Source: Alnus glutinosa (taxonomy: Eukaryota > Streptophyta > Magnoliopsida > Fagales > Betulaceae). Taken from it: a stretch of DNA of 64,000 bases. This document shows positions 35,033-46,548 of the stretch, one piece after another (within the stretch, counting starts at the first letter, position 1; every line of letters starts with the position of its first letter). The notes below the pieces were generated by a model that searched no databases, was not told where the DNA came from, and saw nothing but the letters and a program-made list of their open reading frames with translations. A program made the position numbers and the translations under genes. The DNA lies in NCBI RefSeq assembly GCF_958979055.1, contig NC_084888.1, forward strand, positions 36,165,804 to 36,229,803, in the 5' to 3' direction.

Positions 35033-37576
35033 CAAAACCTCTCATTACCAAGATCGAATTAAGTGGGTGGAGAGGTAAACCGAATATGGCACTCCTCTTT
35101 AGTTGTCGTTGCTTTTGTTCTTCATGTCTTTGTCCCATAACCTACATGTTATGTTCATGGTAGACATGAAATTCTGAGTTCCTTTCATTCTAGTAAAAGC
35201 CTGACTAAAGTAGGAGGTGGCTAAGTCGTGGAATCGTCTTTCCTTTATCCCTATTGCTGAACAAAGATGCTCCTAGGCTTTGTTTTTATGGAACAGGTTC
35301 TGGCCCATTTTCAACTCATTTAATTTTTGGCTGTTAATCAGAATTTGCAGCTGATTGCATACTACCTTTTATGTTTGATTTTTATTTATTTATTTTTTAA
35401 AAAAAGGTTGCAAAATTCTCATCCCAATGAGATGGATAGAAGAATGAAAATGAGAGAGAGGCCACTCAAGAAACACACATGCCCCAAATCGCTACCGATG
35501 ATAGCGCAAAGCTAGACACTTGGAAAATGACATGGATTGATACTTGCCATGGATTTTGCACCTTATGTTCATTTTTTTTTTTAAAAAAAAGAAATATATT
35601 TGAAAAAAGAAATAACGAAAAGGACATACATCCATAAATTGTTCAAATTGGAAAATAATAGGAAAACAAAATGGAAGAGGACAAATTAAGGAATTTCTTA
35701 CTAGGATTGAAAGTGCGTTTGGCATATATATATATAGCAACTTTAAGGGCCCGTTTGGGTTTGAAATTTCAATAAGTGCAATTTAAAAATAGCGATTTGA
35801 AAATGAGATTTTTAAAAACGTAGTTTAGCTTCTAAAATTGTGTATTTTCAAAAAAAATCCAATTGCGTGCGATTTGTAGATGCATATTTTTTTGTGTTTT
35901 TAAATCGCCTTTTTTTTTTTAAAAAAAAAAAATGCAATCCTAAACGATTCATTTTCTATAATTTTGTTTATAATTCAATTTTTTATCTACGAAATCGCAA
36001 TGTCATTTTCTGTAATTTGGCTTATAGATACCGTTAGAATGTTAATTTAAATAATTAACTTTATCATTTTTTGTCTGCTTAAATTTTTATAATAAATGGT
36101 AATTTAACAAAATACTTCACAATTTACTGCATTTAAATTAAATATTTCACGTGTTGATTCTCATTGAGCCCACAAACACGATTTTTAAATGTACAGAAGA
36201 ATTATGATGATGATAGTTGTCTCATGTGGTATTTTAACACAGAAGAAAAAAAAAAGTGTTAAATTAATTAATTAGCCGGTGCACAAAGCATGCATGTGTT
36301 CCTATCATGCTCTAGTTATGGAATATTCGTACGTTATATATGGATAATATTTATGCTCTAAGATAAGGATTAGGTAGCTAGTGAAGCATTAAAAAGAAAA
36401 ACATATATACTCTTTGGACTCTCTTTTTTTTGGATGAATGTATACTCTTTGGACTCTTCACATGGTTCCCTCCTGCATTTGGCCACGACTTTGATTCCTC
36501 TATACTTTCCAAAATTTCCTTAAAGCTTGCGTAACTCTTCGGGGAATGGAGTAGCATATATATATATAATATTTCTCTTTATTTTGTAAAGGTAAAAAAA
36601 AAGAAAGAAAGAAAGAAGAAGCATAGTTTGAATAAGCAACTAGCTATAGCTAGCAAAGAGGAAGCACGATGACAGCACCAAAAGGGATATATGTGCATGC
36701 TTTCCAACCAACCAAAGTGCATGGACCAAGTTCCTTTGCAGAATGAAAACTCGAAAGGACCACACACATGAAAGAGCCAATGGGACAGACACAAATATAT
36801 GCATGCCAAGCAAATTCACTAGTTAAGATCTCACTGACGTGACTAGGATTTGCACAATTGTATTTGTGCCCATTGGCTTGGAAGAATGTCTTGACGATCG
36901 ATCGAGGGGGCTAGCTAGAACCTTCATGCTCATCAACATTTGAAGGGTCCCAATTAAGACCCATTCCGATTGTTGATTTCACATTGAGAAAGTACAAATA
37001 TATATATATATACAAGAAACTGATCAAAACTATCCCTTTCAAAAGCTATAGCTTAGCCAAAACGTAAAAAACGTACACTAAAAATAGTACTAGCTAGAAG
37101 CCAGCCGCTTAAGATCGAGAACTCTCAATCTCAGAAATTCCCATAAAAGAATATTTGTAGTCATAAATTAAACATCGATCCATGAGGATTGATCGAGGAC
37201 CATGACCAATATATTATGTCCAAAAAAACCAAATTCTAAAATTTCACTTTTGTGAGATGTGCTTGGATATGTACGTGAGGATATGCTAGCCGTTGATATA
37301 TATATATCGATCAGTTAGATGTCCATGTCATTGGATAAATTAAGATCGACGCCACCGGCCTAGCTAGTACAAGATGCTTAGCCTAAGCAATTCATTTAGT
37401 TTGACATGGAGGGATTCAGAATTGTCCTTGCCGACGGTTAGGTAATTAGCATGGCGTACATTCAAGTCTTGAGATGAACTAAATCGGAGGGTATATATTG
37501 TGGCCTTTGGCCGCTTCACTTCTATATATATGGAAACCATCTCTTGGCACGCAACTGCTAATTTTTAATTTAGAGT
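35033..37576. other. AT-rich intergenic region
   Basis: No gene visible. 35751-36010 is a repeat copy (next entry). A ~30-bp phrase, tatactctttggactct, is doubled near 36405 and 36440. Confidence 0.5.
35751..36010. mobile_element. Truncated hAT-type MITE (GGGCCCGTTTGGG end)
   Basis: Begins agggcccgtttgggtttg, a common end of plant hAT MITEs, followed by ttttaaaaacgtagtt and aaatcgc phrases. The matching inverted end was not found. Diverged relatives of the interior occur near 43150, 47375 and 53226. Confidence 0.55.
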
Positions 37577-38850
37577 TGAAGGTAGAGCTGATAATTCGTG
37601 TTTATGTATTGGGTTTACGTTGTTTCAAGTCATGAATATTATAAGATTATATAAGTCAATCTTAACCTGACGTATTTAATGAAACATGTCAGATTCATTA
37701 ACGCTAACTCGTTAATTTCATGTTGGGCTCGTATCGGGTTCGTAATTTGTGTAAAAAAATTGTCAGTCTTTATCACATGTTGGGTTCGGGTCATGTCAAG
37801 ACATAAATATAAGACTACATAAGTCAATTATAACTCAACTCATTTAAATAAACGGGTCATATATCCTTCAAATCTAACCCACTAATTTTGTGTTGGGTTC
37901 ATATCGGCTTCGCGGGTCGTGTAAGAAATGGACAGTCTATATGTCGGGTTCGGGTTGTGTCAAGACATGGATTGGTATAATACTATATAAGTTGGTATGG
38001 TGTGACAGCATACTCTACGATGTTCTTCACGTCCCACGTCCGCTGTAAAACAGACAAAGTTAAGAGAACACGCTAAGGGTTGGCCGGCGTTCCTCCTCCG
38101 ATGCCTAAATCAGTATCTAAGTGTATAGTATATTCAAGCGTAATAATATCAGTCTCCCACTTTCTCATACTTGAGGTCTTGGCCTATTTATAGGCTGAGT
38201 AATAAATACCTTCATCGTATTAGGGTTTCGTTTCTTTTCTTCTTCCTTGACTTATGAGCGCCACCAAAATCCCACCTCAACTCGGAATCATCTTCCTTAC
38301 AAACCAAGGTTCTTTCCTTAACAGTCTCAATGCGAGATTCACGGCAACAAATCTAGGATTAGCGTTAATCCCAGATTTCTACTAATCCTGGATTTCTAGG
38401 GATCGCGTATAATCGGATCCCTAGTCCGCTATGCTAGTCTCGGGACAATACCTTATCGAGACTCCTGGGTATTTACTTCTGTGGGTTAATATTTGATGGG
38501 CCTTGGGCCCATATTCCCACATGGGCTAATGTAGGCTTAGAGGCTCATAGTTCCCGACGTGGGCCGGGCCGAGTGAGATTATTCCCAACATAGGTCAACC
38601 ATAATCCAATCATTTTATTATATGGGTTAGATCTTTTAATTATAATCGATTAATTTTGTGTTGAGTTCATGTCGGTTTCATGGGTCGTGCAAAAAATGGA
38701 CAATCTTTATGTCCTGTGTTGGCTTCGGGTCATACCGAGACATATGTATAAGATTATGTAAATCAACCATAATTCAATTAACTTATTTAATTAAATAGGT
38801 TAGAGCTCTTAATCATAACCGTTAACGTGTCAAAAATTGTCTCCCTAATT
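37577..38850. repeat. GGGTCGTGTCAAGACA-type repeat array, split by a solo LTR
   Basis: Three or more ~150-bp units (gtcaagacataaatataaga, ctacataagtcaattataac, gtgttgggttcatatcgg) run from about 37577. The array is cut at 37992 by the solo LTR and continues from 38596 with the expected next phrase gtcaaccataatccaa. Confidence 0.75.
37993..38590 (-). mobile_element. Solo LTR, 598 bp, inserted in the dispersed repeat
   Basis: On the minus strand it starts TGTTGGGAATAATCTC and ends ...CACACCATACCA, so it has TG...CA ends. Target duplications are taagt (37988-37992) and taggt (38591-38595), one mismatch. A minus-strand TATA box (CCTATAAATAGG, about 38183-38194) supports LTR orientation. The interrupted repeat reads through cleanly when the LTR is removed. 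Confidence 0.7.
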
Positions 38851-41057
38851 GAAGGGCCCCATCCTGCCATCCATCACGGTGGATGCTAATTAATCTCAAG
38901 TTGGACGATGACTTGTATGCATATCTGATAGATATTTTAGAGCTATGAGTTAGCTAAGATGGGTAATGGGTTCAATGATGGCTGCAGGCTAATAAATCCC
39001 CAGCTGGTTGTTATTTGACCTTTTCGATCTTTTCTCTCTTTGATTTATCTAAATGTGAAAGTTGGAACATGTAAAAAGAGAGAGTAATTAAGTGTGTGTG
39101 TATATATATATATATGGAATTTCAATGATGCTGCAGAGCAGTAGATAAGACTGATCAGTACCAAACGTCAGTCGTCAACCTATTTGAGCAGAAAACATAT
39201 TGCAGAAATCGGAGCCCATTGCCGAACATATGGAACTGTAATAAGGGGATCCAATGTGACAGCTAGCTGGAGTCATGTTAGCAGTGGAAAAAAAAAACAT
39301 CCTAATATGGGAAAACAATATAAAAGAAAAAATACATGAAACCCTTAATCCTCTGCATGTGAGGGTCCAAAAAACCCTAATTCCTTATCAGACACTCAAT
39401 GTCCCACTTCTTACACAGACCAGATTGAAAGCTGTAGACTTTGATGCCAAACAAAATGGGGTAGAGTCGGAGGATGTGGGGTAGGGTTGGTGTCCTTAGC
39501 ACTAATTGAATTGTCCTTTATTGGAGAACCTCTAATTGGCTCCACGTGACATTGCAAATCTTGTGCTTCTCAGAAAACAACGGGTGTCTACGTTTTGAAA
39601 CTCTAATATATATTGTCCACATATATTTTTGAAAATCCCTAGTGGGAATTAATTAATTACCGTACGTTTTTTTATATTACTAATAGAGAATGAATGAAGG
39701 TTTTTTCTTTTTCTGATTCAAATTTCCCTAGCTGATCTTGTCCTGTTGAAACCCAAGTTATTGCATGCAACATTTTTTTTAACCTGAAAAGAAATTCGTT
39801 TGGGTTCAAAAAAATACCAGGATCAGATAATTAGGTCTGGTCATGATCAGGAGAAAAAGTTAAAGACTCCCATGGAAATAATAGCACCATGTTCTTCTTT
39901 CTTTTTGCCGCTCGATACGTACGTACCCATGGACTGGGGACTCAATTTTTTTTTCTTCTTACACGGATTGATGTCAAGCCAGCGGTTGTGGTCCAAAAGC
40001 TTCAGACATTGAATAAAGGAATAGATCGATGTAGGGGCTAGCCGCTCAAGTTTGGACCACCCTATTAATCATCGATCTTAATGACTTAAAAAAAAAAAAT
40101 TAAAAAAAAAAAAAAGAAAGAAGAAGGAGATCGAAGAAGAAGATCGAAAAGAAAGAAATAGTATAATCTAACTAGCTAGCTAGAGTAAGCTAAATTCAAA
40201 AATGACTTTGGTCGATCGTCACAATAGTAGATGTAGTAGTAGTTGTGTTTGCGTCATTTTTATACCCATTATTTTGATGAAGATAGATGAGTAGAGGAAA
40301 AGCATATAATAGGTGATCATGCATGTGGTCACTTCGATCAGCAGGGCCGGCATCATGGAAATTGAATGAAAGAACGTGTGACCTTAAAATTAGTGTCATA
40401 ATTAATGACAACCAACAGAGACTGATGACTGATGAGTCCATTCTAACCCAATCCCCCTCTAAAAGTGAATCCAAACAAGAAGAGATCGACTTTGAGTGGC
40501 ATATATATATATGCAAGCTGGCACTTAGTGAATTTCATGTGTGAAAGATGAAAGATATGATCGATCAAATACAAAAGATCGCAGGAAATGGCAGGTTCTT
40601 TCAAGGTCCTTGTGCTCCACTAGATGGGTTACAAGGCCTGGGTGGAAATAACATCTGTGTCCTGAAAATCTCCAACATATGTCCTCCGGGTTGAACCAAA
40701 ACCCTACTTTCAAATCACATCACACCACAAAATTACCCCCACTATATGCATTATGTGTGAGAGAGTAAATATATGGTGGTGGGGTCTCCATAGCACCACA
40801 GAGAAAAAGTCTTCAGTGTGCTCCTGGTCCATCTGTGCTTCACTAGTGTGGACAAGATCTAGCACCATCCATCATCACCTGATATGAAGGGGTCAACTAG
40901 GAGACCCAGTGATGGCCTTCCTCACGAATGGCTGAGATCACTTCCGAACTATAGCCATGTTTCTTTCTCGGCACTAGACTCAAATTTTCCTCCTTTCCCT
41001 TTCACGTTCTCGTTTGAAACTAACTAGCTAGAATTTTTGAGAAGACTGAAAAAGTAT

Positions 41058-41094
<37 letters not shown>

Positions 41095-41247
41095 GATCGT
41101 TTTCCTTTTCAAATTCTCATGTGGTGAAATGTTATGATAATTGGAGTGGATTCGAACAGTAAATTATAAACTCAATCAAGTGATGGAATTATGGCACCTA
41201 CCTTACGAGTCACCATCTTTAATAGAGAGCTTCTGTTTTATTTTTAG
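38851..41247. other. Intergenic region, no gene recognised
   Basis: Contains AT-rich sequence, A runs near 40087-40115 and (GA)n at 41061-41091. 40525-40713 on the minus strand has a short open frame without known content. 40830-40980 is of balanced composition but matches nothing I know. Confidence 0.45.
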
Positions 41248-42296
41248 GGTTAAATACTTTAGCGGTATATCAGTAATTAAGAGTTAAAATCAAAAAGTCG
41301 TCTCAATTTTAAAAAGTATTATTGACGGTACCTGTCGTTAATGGAAATGCTGGCCACTTGGTACTTCTGTCTAAGTTTCGTCCATTTTTTTACGGCCATC
41401 CATGTCACCCCCTTAAAATGGTGACACCTGTCCCGATTAAGGCAAGTCAAAATATCATCCGACATGGCTATATATATATATATATCACAAGTGATATCTA
41501 TGTTTTTAATGCCATGTAGAATGCAGGAAATAAAATAAAATAAAAAATTACTTAAGCTTGTTTTAAAAAAATAATTTTTTTTAAAAAAAAAACGAGAAGT
41601 AAAAATAATTTAGAACTTGAAAATTTTGAGGTGTCCGACCACCTCCATTTTGGCCAAGGGGTGGCTCAATCCACCCCCTATGGCCAGCTAGGGGGTGGTC
41701 AAACCATCCCATGACCAAAATAGGGGTGGCCGAAACCACCCCTAAAAAGCCAAAGAAAAAAAAAATGGAGGTTTGGCCCTTTACCTCCAAGGGGCATAGG
41801 AGTGGTTCGGCTACCCTTAGACCAGTCTAAGGTGGTGGCCGAACCCACCCCAAGCCAAAAGGGGGTGACTGAAACCACCCCCAAGATTGGTGGTGGTTTC
41901 GGCCACCCCATTTTGATCAAACCACCGCCTAGTCTTTTCAAGATCTGAATTTATTTTATTTATTTTTCGTTTTTTTTTTAAATAAAAAGTTTAGATAATT
42001 TATTATTATTATTATTTTCTGCATCCTACATGGCATTAAAAGCATAGGTATCAACTGTGATACACGGCCACGTAGGATGATATTCTGACTTGGCTTAAAT
42101 ATGTGGCAAACCGGGACATGTGTCACCATATTAAGGAGGTGATGTGGACGGCCATAAAAAAATTGGATGGAACCTAGATGAAAGTAACAAGTGGGTATTT
42201 CTATTAACGACAAGTATTACATGTGATATTTTAAAAAAAAATTGATGAGCTTTTTTATTTTGGCCCTTACCACAGGTACCGCCGAAATTTTTAACC
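41248..42296. mobile_element. Long-TIR foldback (MULE-like) element with a GGTGGCC palindrome core
   Basis: The left arm starts GGGTTAAATACTTTAGCGGT; the right arm, read from the minus strand, starts GGTTAAAAATTTCGGCGGTA. The arms match over about 240 bp, including cctgtcgttaatggaaatg against cttgtcgttaatagaaatac and ttacggccatccatgtcacc against ttatggccgtccacatcacc. The core (41630-41935) is a chain of GGGGTGGCCGAAACCACCCC-like palindromes. It has no reading frame for a transposase. Long arms fit Mutator-like or foldback elements; no clean 9-bp target duplication was found. Confidence 0.75.
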
Positions 42297-44235
42297 ATTA
42301 TTTTGAATTACCATTGTACGTAGCTAATATTTGAATTTTTCATCACACAAATCATATATCTTTGTAGCGAAATAATTAAGAAGCTCATTCTACATACATA
42401 TCATAATTAGTTGTGTTATTGTTTAATTTAAATGAATAAGGTTACTATTTTTTATCAGCTTATTTTAAGTTTTTGAGACAAGTGAGTAATTTAACATGGC
42501 CGATATCATAGTAAAGTTCCTGAATTCAAACATATTTTTGCCGTTCACTTCTTATTTCAGTTAAATATATCATGTATTTAATCTAATCTCTCGTTAAGGA
42601 GGCGAAGCGTGTCAAAATATTAATTTAAATGATTAAGGCTACAATTTTCTAATTTTTTTTGAAATACTTAATTATTTAACAGTTTGACTAGTACAATGCT
42701 GCATGTCCTTAGTTAAATCAGATTCTGTATTGGTGGCATAATTTTTATCAGCATTTGAGTGGTTTGCATATTATTCTAACCGATCCTATACCTTTAATTT
42801 CTTATTGGGAATTTAATTTGATGCCCAAAATCCAGATCTTCAAGCTATTCATATGTCAAGAATGTTTTGGTTTGGATGAATGGATCACAGCTCAGCCATT
42901 CTTCTTGGTCAGACTATATGCACCCTATTTGGTACCTATCCATGTGCATAGTTTATAGGGCCTTACCGGGAAAATAAATGTTCCTTCCTATTATTTAAGG
43001 TGGAAAGATCGAGTACTTACAATTTGTTCACATGCATGTCATTATAAATTTATAAGGATAAGGATCCTCTCCCTTTCATAAGCATTATTCCTCAACTGAT
43101 AGGGGAAATATCAGAGTTATTGATGTTATATATTATGAATCAGGCTGGTTTGGATTTACAATTTTAAAACTTGCAATTTTATAGGGTGTAATTTGCAAAC
43201 AAGATTTTAAAAACGTAGTTAAACATTTGGTAAAATCGCAGTTTAACATTTTAGAGGAAAAAAAAAATGCAAAATCAGTCTCTATGGTTTATCTAATTTA
43301 CAATTAGATCCATCTGGGATTAAAATAAACTCAGAGGTCCTTGAGGAATGCAAAAAAAAAAAAAAAAAAACTCTCTATAATCAAATTATGTCAACATAAT
43401 TAACAAATTTCGATAGTGTGATATGTTGGGGCCAATAAAATTATAACATGTGTCATATTTATGTCAGTATTACACTAATAAAATCCATTAAGTTAACAGA
43501 CGGAATTTAACTGTACGTTGGCAATAAATTGTTTTTTCGACATATCTCAAACACCTTTGAATATAATTTTATACCAAAGTGAGCTACTTGTAAATCAGGT
43601 AAACCACTGCAACTATTATTAATTGCTGATTTAATTTTGAAGATCCCAAGAAAATCACAAAATACATGCACCTTTGACCACGTCGATATAAGCAATCGAC
43701 AGCTTGCATATATATATATATGCTTCGGATCCCCACTATATATATATATATATGCATTCCCGGGTCAATCATATGATCGTACCATTGACCAATACAAATA
43801 TATATAAAAAAGTTGATTAAAAATTATAAAATTAGAGAGAATAATTATTAATTATTATGAGGAGAATGTATTTCTTAAGAAACAAGCATAAAAAAAAAAA
43901 GTTTGGTGTGTGAGAGGGAACATGGACTGGACCACAAACCTTCATTAAAAATAAGGAAATTATTAAAATCAAATAAAATTATTAATATCGCTACCCAACT
44001 TGTTGGGAAATTCTAAGATAGGATAGGTGACCCACTACTACTAAACCCTTCCCATGTACCGTCTGGTTTTCTTCGTAAAATGGGGTCTACAAGCATATAA
44101 ATATCTTTGAAAACATTTGTGATGATTTGGTAAATCTAAAGAAATTTATTAAATTGGATTTTATTTTCACAAAAAAAAAAGAAAAAAAAAAAGAAAAAAG
44201 GTGAAATTTAAGTCATTGTTAGAGCACTTAAGTCT
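42297..44235. other. AT-rich intergenic region upstream of MIR393
   Basis: No gene. 43147-43262 is a degenerate relative of the hAT-type repeat at 35751 (ttttaaaaacgtagttaaac). Short (TA)n tracts lie near 43710 and 43740. Confidence 0.5.
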
Positions 44236-44237
44236 CT

Positions 44238-44245
44238 TTTATATT
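44238..44245 (+). promoter_or_regulatory. Possible TATA box of the MIR393 transcript
   Basis: TTTATATT lies about 130 bases before the mature miRNA and would predict transcription starting near 44270. Confidence 0.4.
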
Positions 44246-44359
44246 GAAGTCTCCCTCAAACCACTTTCCTCTACAACACACAGAAAAGAGAGAGATTTCT
44301 GTGAGCTGATCAGAGAGAGAGGTTGATGATGAAGGTTTCTGGGTTTTTTCTACTGCAAC

Positions 44360-44460
44360 TAGAGGATGCATCCAAAGGGATCGCATTGATCCCAAGTTCC
44401 AACTCTCCCACAATTTTCCAATTTCGGATCATGCTATCCCTTTGGATTCCTCCTTTGGTA
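44360..44460 (+). ncRNA. MIR393: MIR393 microRNA precursor
   Basis: The mature sequence TCCAAAGGGATCGCATTGAT (then CC) occupies 44371-44392, identical to plant miR393. The opposite arm ATCATGCTATCCCTTTGGAT at 44428-44447 matches the known star. The two arms pair almost fully: UCCAAAGGGAU with AUCCCUUUGGA, GCAU with AUGC, GAUCC with GGAUC, with one mismatch and one bulge, and the loop is about 35 nt. The pairing extends outwards (AGAGGATGCA/TTCCTCCTTT, partly). miR393 cleaves transcripts of TIR1/AFB auxin-receptor F-box genes and feeds tasiRNA production, so it tunes auxin sensitivity in growth and in defence and stress. The gene stands alone in a long intergenic region, as MIR genes commonly do. 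Confidence 0.96.
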
Positions 44461-46357
44461 GCTTCTTCTTAGCTTGCAGACTCCATGCATGAACACCTCT
44501 AGGCTCTATATCCAGCCACACTCATGCCAGAGAAGAGCTCATCATGTACTGAAACCTACCACAAACAGACGCAAAAAAAAGAAGTAGAAAAAAAACCCTT
44601 CTAATTCAAGTAAGTCATTGATATATATATAGATATATAACCCTCTTGCTCGGATTTTTAGCCTTTGTCTAGCTTTCAACTCATCACCAAGAACCCACCT
44701 TTGCATGAATTTTACAGTTAATTTGTTTGTTTTCTTCTTAAGTTTCTTATATATATATATATACCAAAGATCATATTACATAGTTTTTCAACATTCATTG
44801 TTTATTTTCTTATACATGGATGAAATCATAATTATTCAAAACCCAAAACCTATTTCTGAACATATTGGATCTGATTTTAGAGGAATATGGCTCAACCCTA
44901 GAAAACGGAGATCCCTTAATTCCCAAGTCCAAGAGGCAAGAAGTGAGTTCTCTTAGTATTAATGTTGTTTACAGTTGCCAAAAAAAGGCGAATTTTACTT
45001 ATTTTTATGTTTGTATGGGTGTGTATGTAGTCTTCCTCCCAAAAGATTCAATATTTATTCCTTAATTTTAACTAAATAACATGTAATTAAAGTAGCATAG
45101 TTTAAAACAACTCATATTTGGTGAAACTTAAACATCTTTTGCTGTTAAATTTAGAGATCTATATATGTATAGTTTGGCGTTCCTTTCTCCAGCTTTGGCT
45201 AAACTGTTGAAGATCTTCTCGCAAGTAATACAAGGCAATTAAATTAACACCTTTTTTAGGTACTTCTGTCGATCTGATGGTAAATAACTTGTTTTAGCAG
45301 CTCTTCTATTTGAACAGATCGATTTTGGTTAATTTTCACAAACTGCAATGCTTCTGTTCACAATATCATATGATTTGACAGATAACAAAGTGGAAGCTAG
45401 CTAGCTATTAGCAACCATAGCAAATAAAACAGTGATGGGTTGTAAAGACTTTCAATTTTCTAGATACGTAAACTGACATTCTATCTCATTTGCAGAAACT
45501 TTTTGATCATTACATACTTCCAACATTTTGATTCACCTTTTAGAAAAGTAACCTTTTTTTTTTTTTTTTTTCCCCGGAAATGATTCACACGTAACAATAT
45601 TTGACCGACTACCAACAATATTATACAGTTTTTTAGTTTCAGGCCAAATATAAGTTATGCTATGCTTCACATTTGATTAATATTTATTAGCGTGTTATAT
45701 TTTAAGTGGTTTTTCTTTTATTTTGTTCTAAACGATTAATATAAAAATGTTACTTAAAACGATTAACATAATAAATAGATGATTACTATTTTTAATGGTC
45801 CCAAAAACTCGAGGGGAGACTTGGATGAATGGTGAATAGGGTGGCCCTAAGTGAAGAGCCCAAATCACATGCTTGGAGGGACTTTAATTAGAATCCAAGG
45901 CTATGAAAGATGGTATATATTTAAGAACTTTCCTTTTTTCCACTTTGGGCCTCACATTGAGTGTCCTAAAGGGCAAAGGAATCATGTACATGCATGTGAT
46001 GAGACCCTAAAAAGAGTCCTTTAAACATTGCTGTAATTTTGAAATAAAGGTTCTTTTAGGCATATCCCTCTTAGCACATGAACCCAACAAACAGCGACTC
46101 TCTCACGCATATGATCCTCTCTTTTTTCACATGGCCCCAACCGGCCTATGAGATCATCTCCTTCCGTTTTTCTTTCTTATTCCAGGCATTGTTTCATGCC
46201 TCTTTGATGAATGATAAAGGTACCCTCAAATAATAAGGAACAACGTACACATGCAGGGCACAGAGTGGGGCTTATTCCAACAAATTTTAAATTACCCTTC
46301 AATATATTATAATGTTAATGCCAAACCATAGCTAATAATTAGTACAGGCCAAAAAAA

Positions 46358-46548
46358 TCATTTGAAAATTGAATAATACTACTTTTCATACACATTTCGT
46401 TCCGATTGACGTGACTTATTTTAAAGTTCTTTCCTTTTATTTGTTTTTGTTTTTTCGCTAATATGAAAAGTCACATAAAACACGCTATGTCAATCAGTGT
46501 AATAAATAAGTGTAAAGAATAACATTATTCAATATCAAATGATAAATA
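46358..46548. mobile_element. MITE, about 190 bp
   Basis: Ends catttgaaaattgaataata and, inverted, catttgatattgaataatg, with inner similarity (cttttcatacacattt against ttctttacacttattt; gattgacgtgac against gattgacatagc). No coding capacity. Confidence 0.65.

Noticed and set aside
39112..39136. miR172-like string GGAATTTCAATGATGCTGCA
   Set aside because: Three mismatches to miR172 in the middle and no complementary arm within 300 bases on either side.
40590..40660. TAS3-like stretch (minus strand GGCCTTGTAACCCATCT)
   Set aside because: Similarity to tasiR-ARF is partial and no miR390 target site was found nearby.
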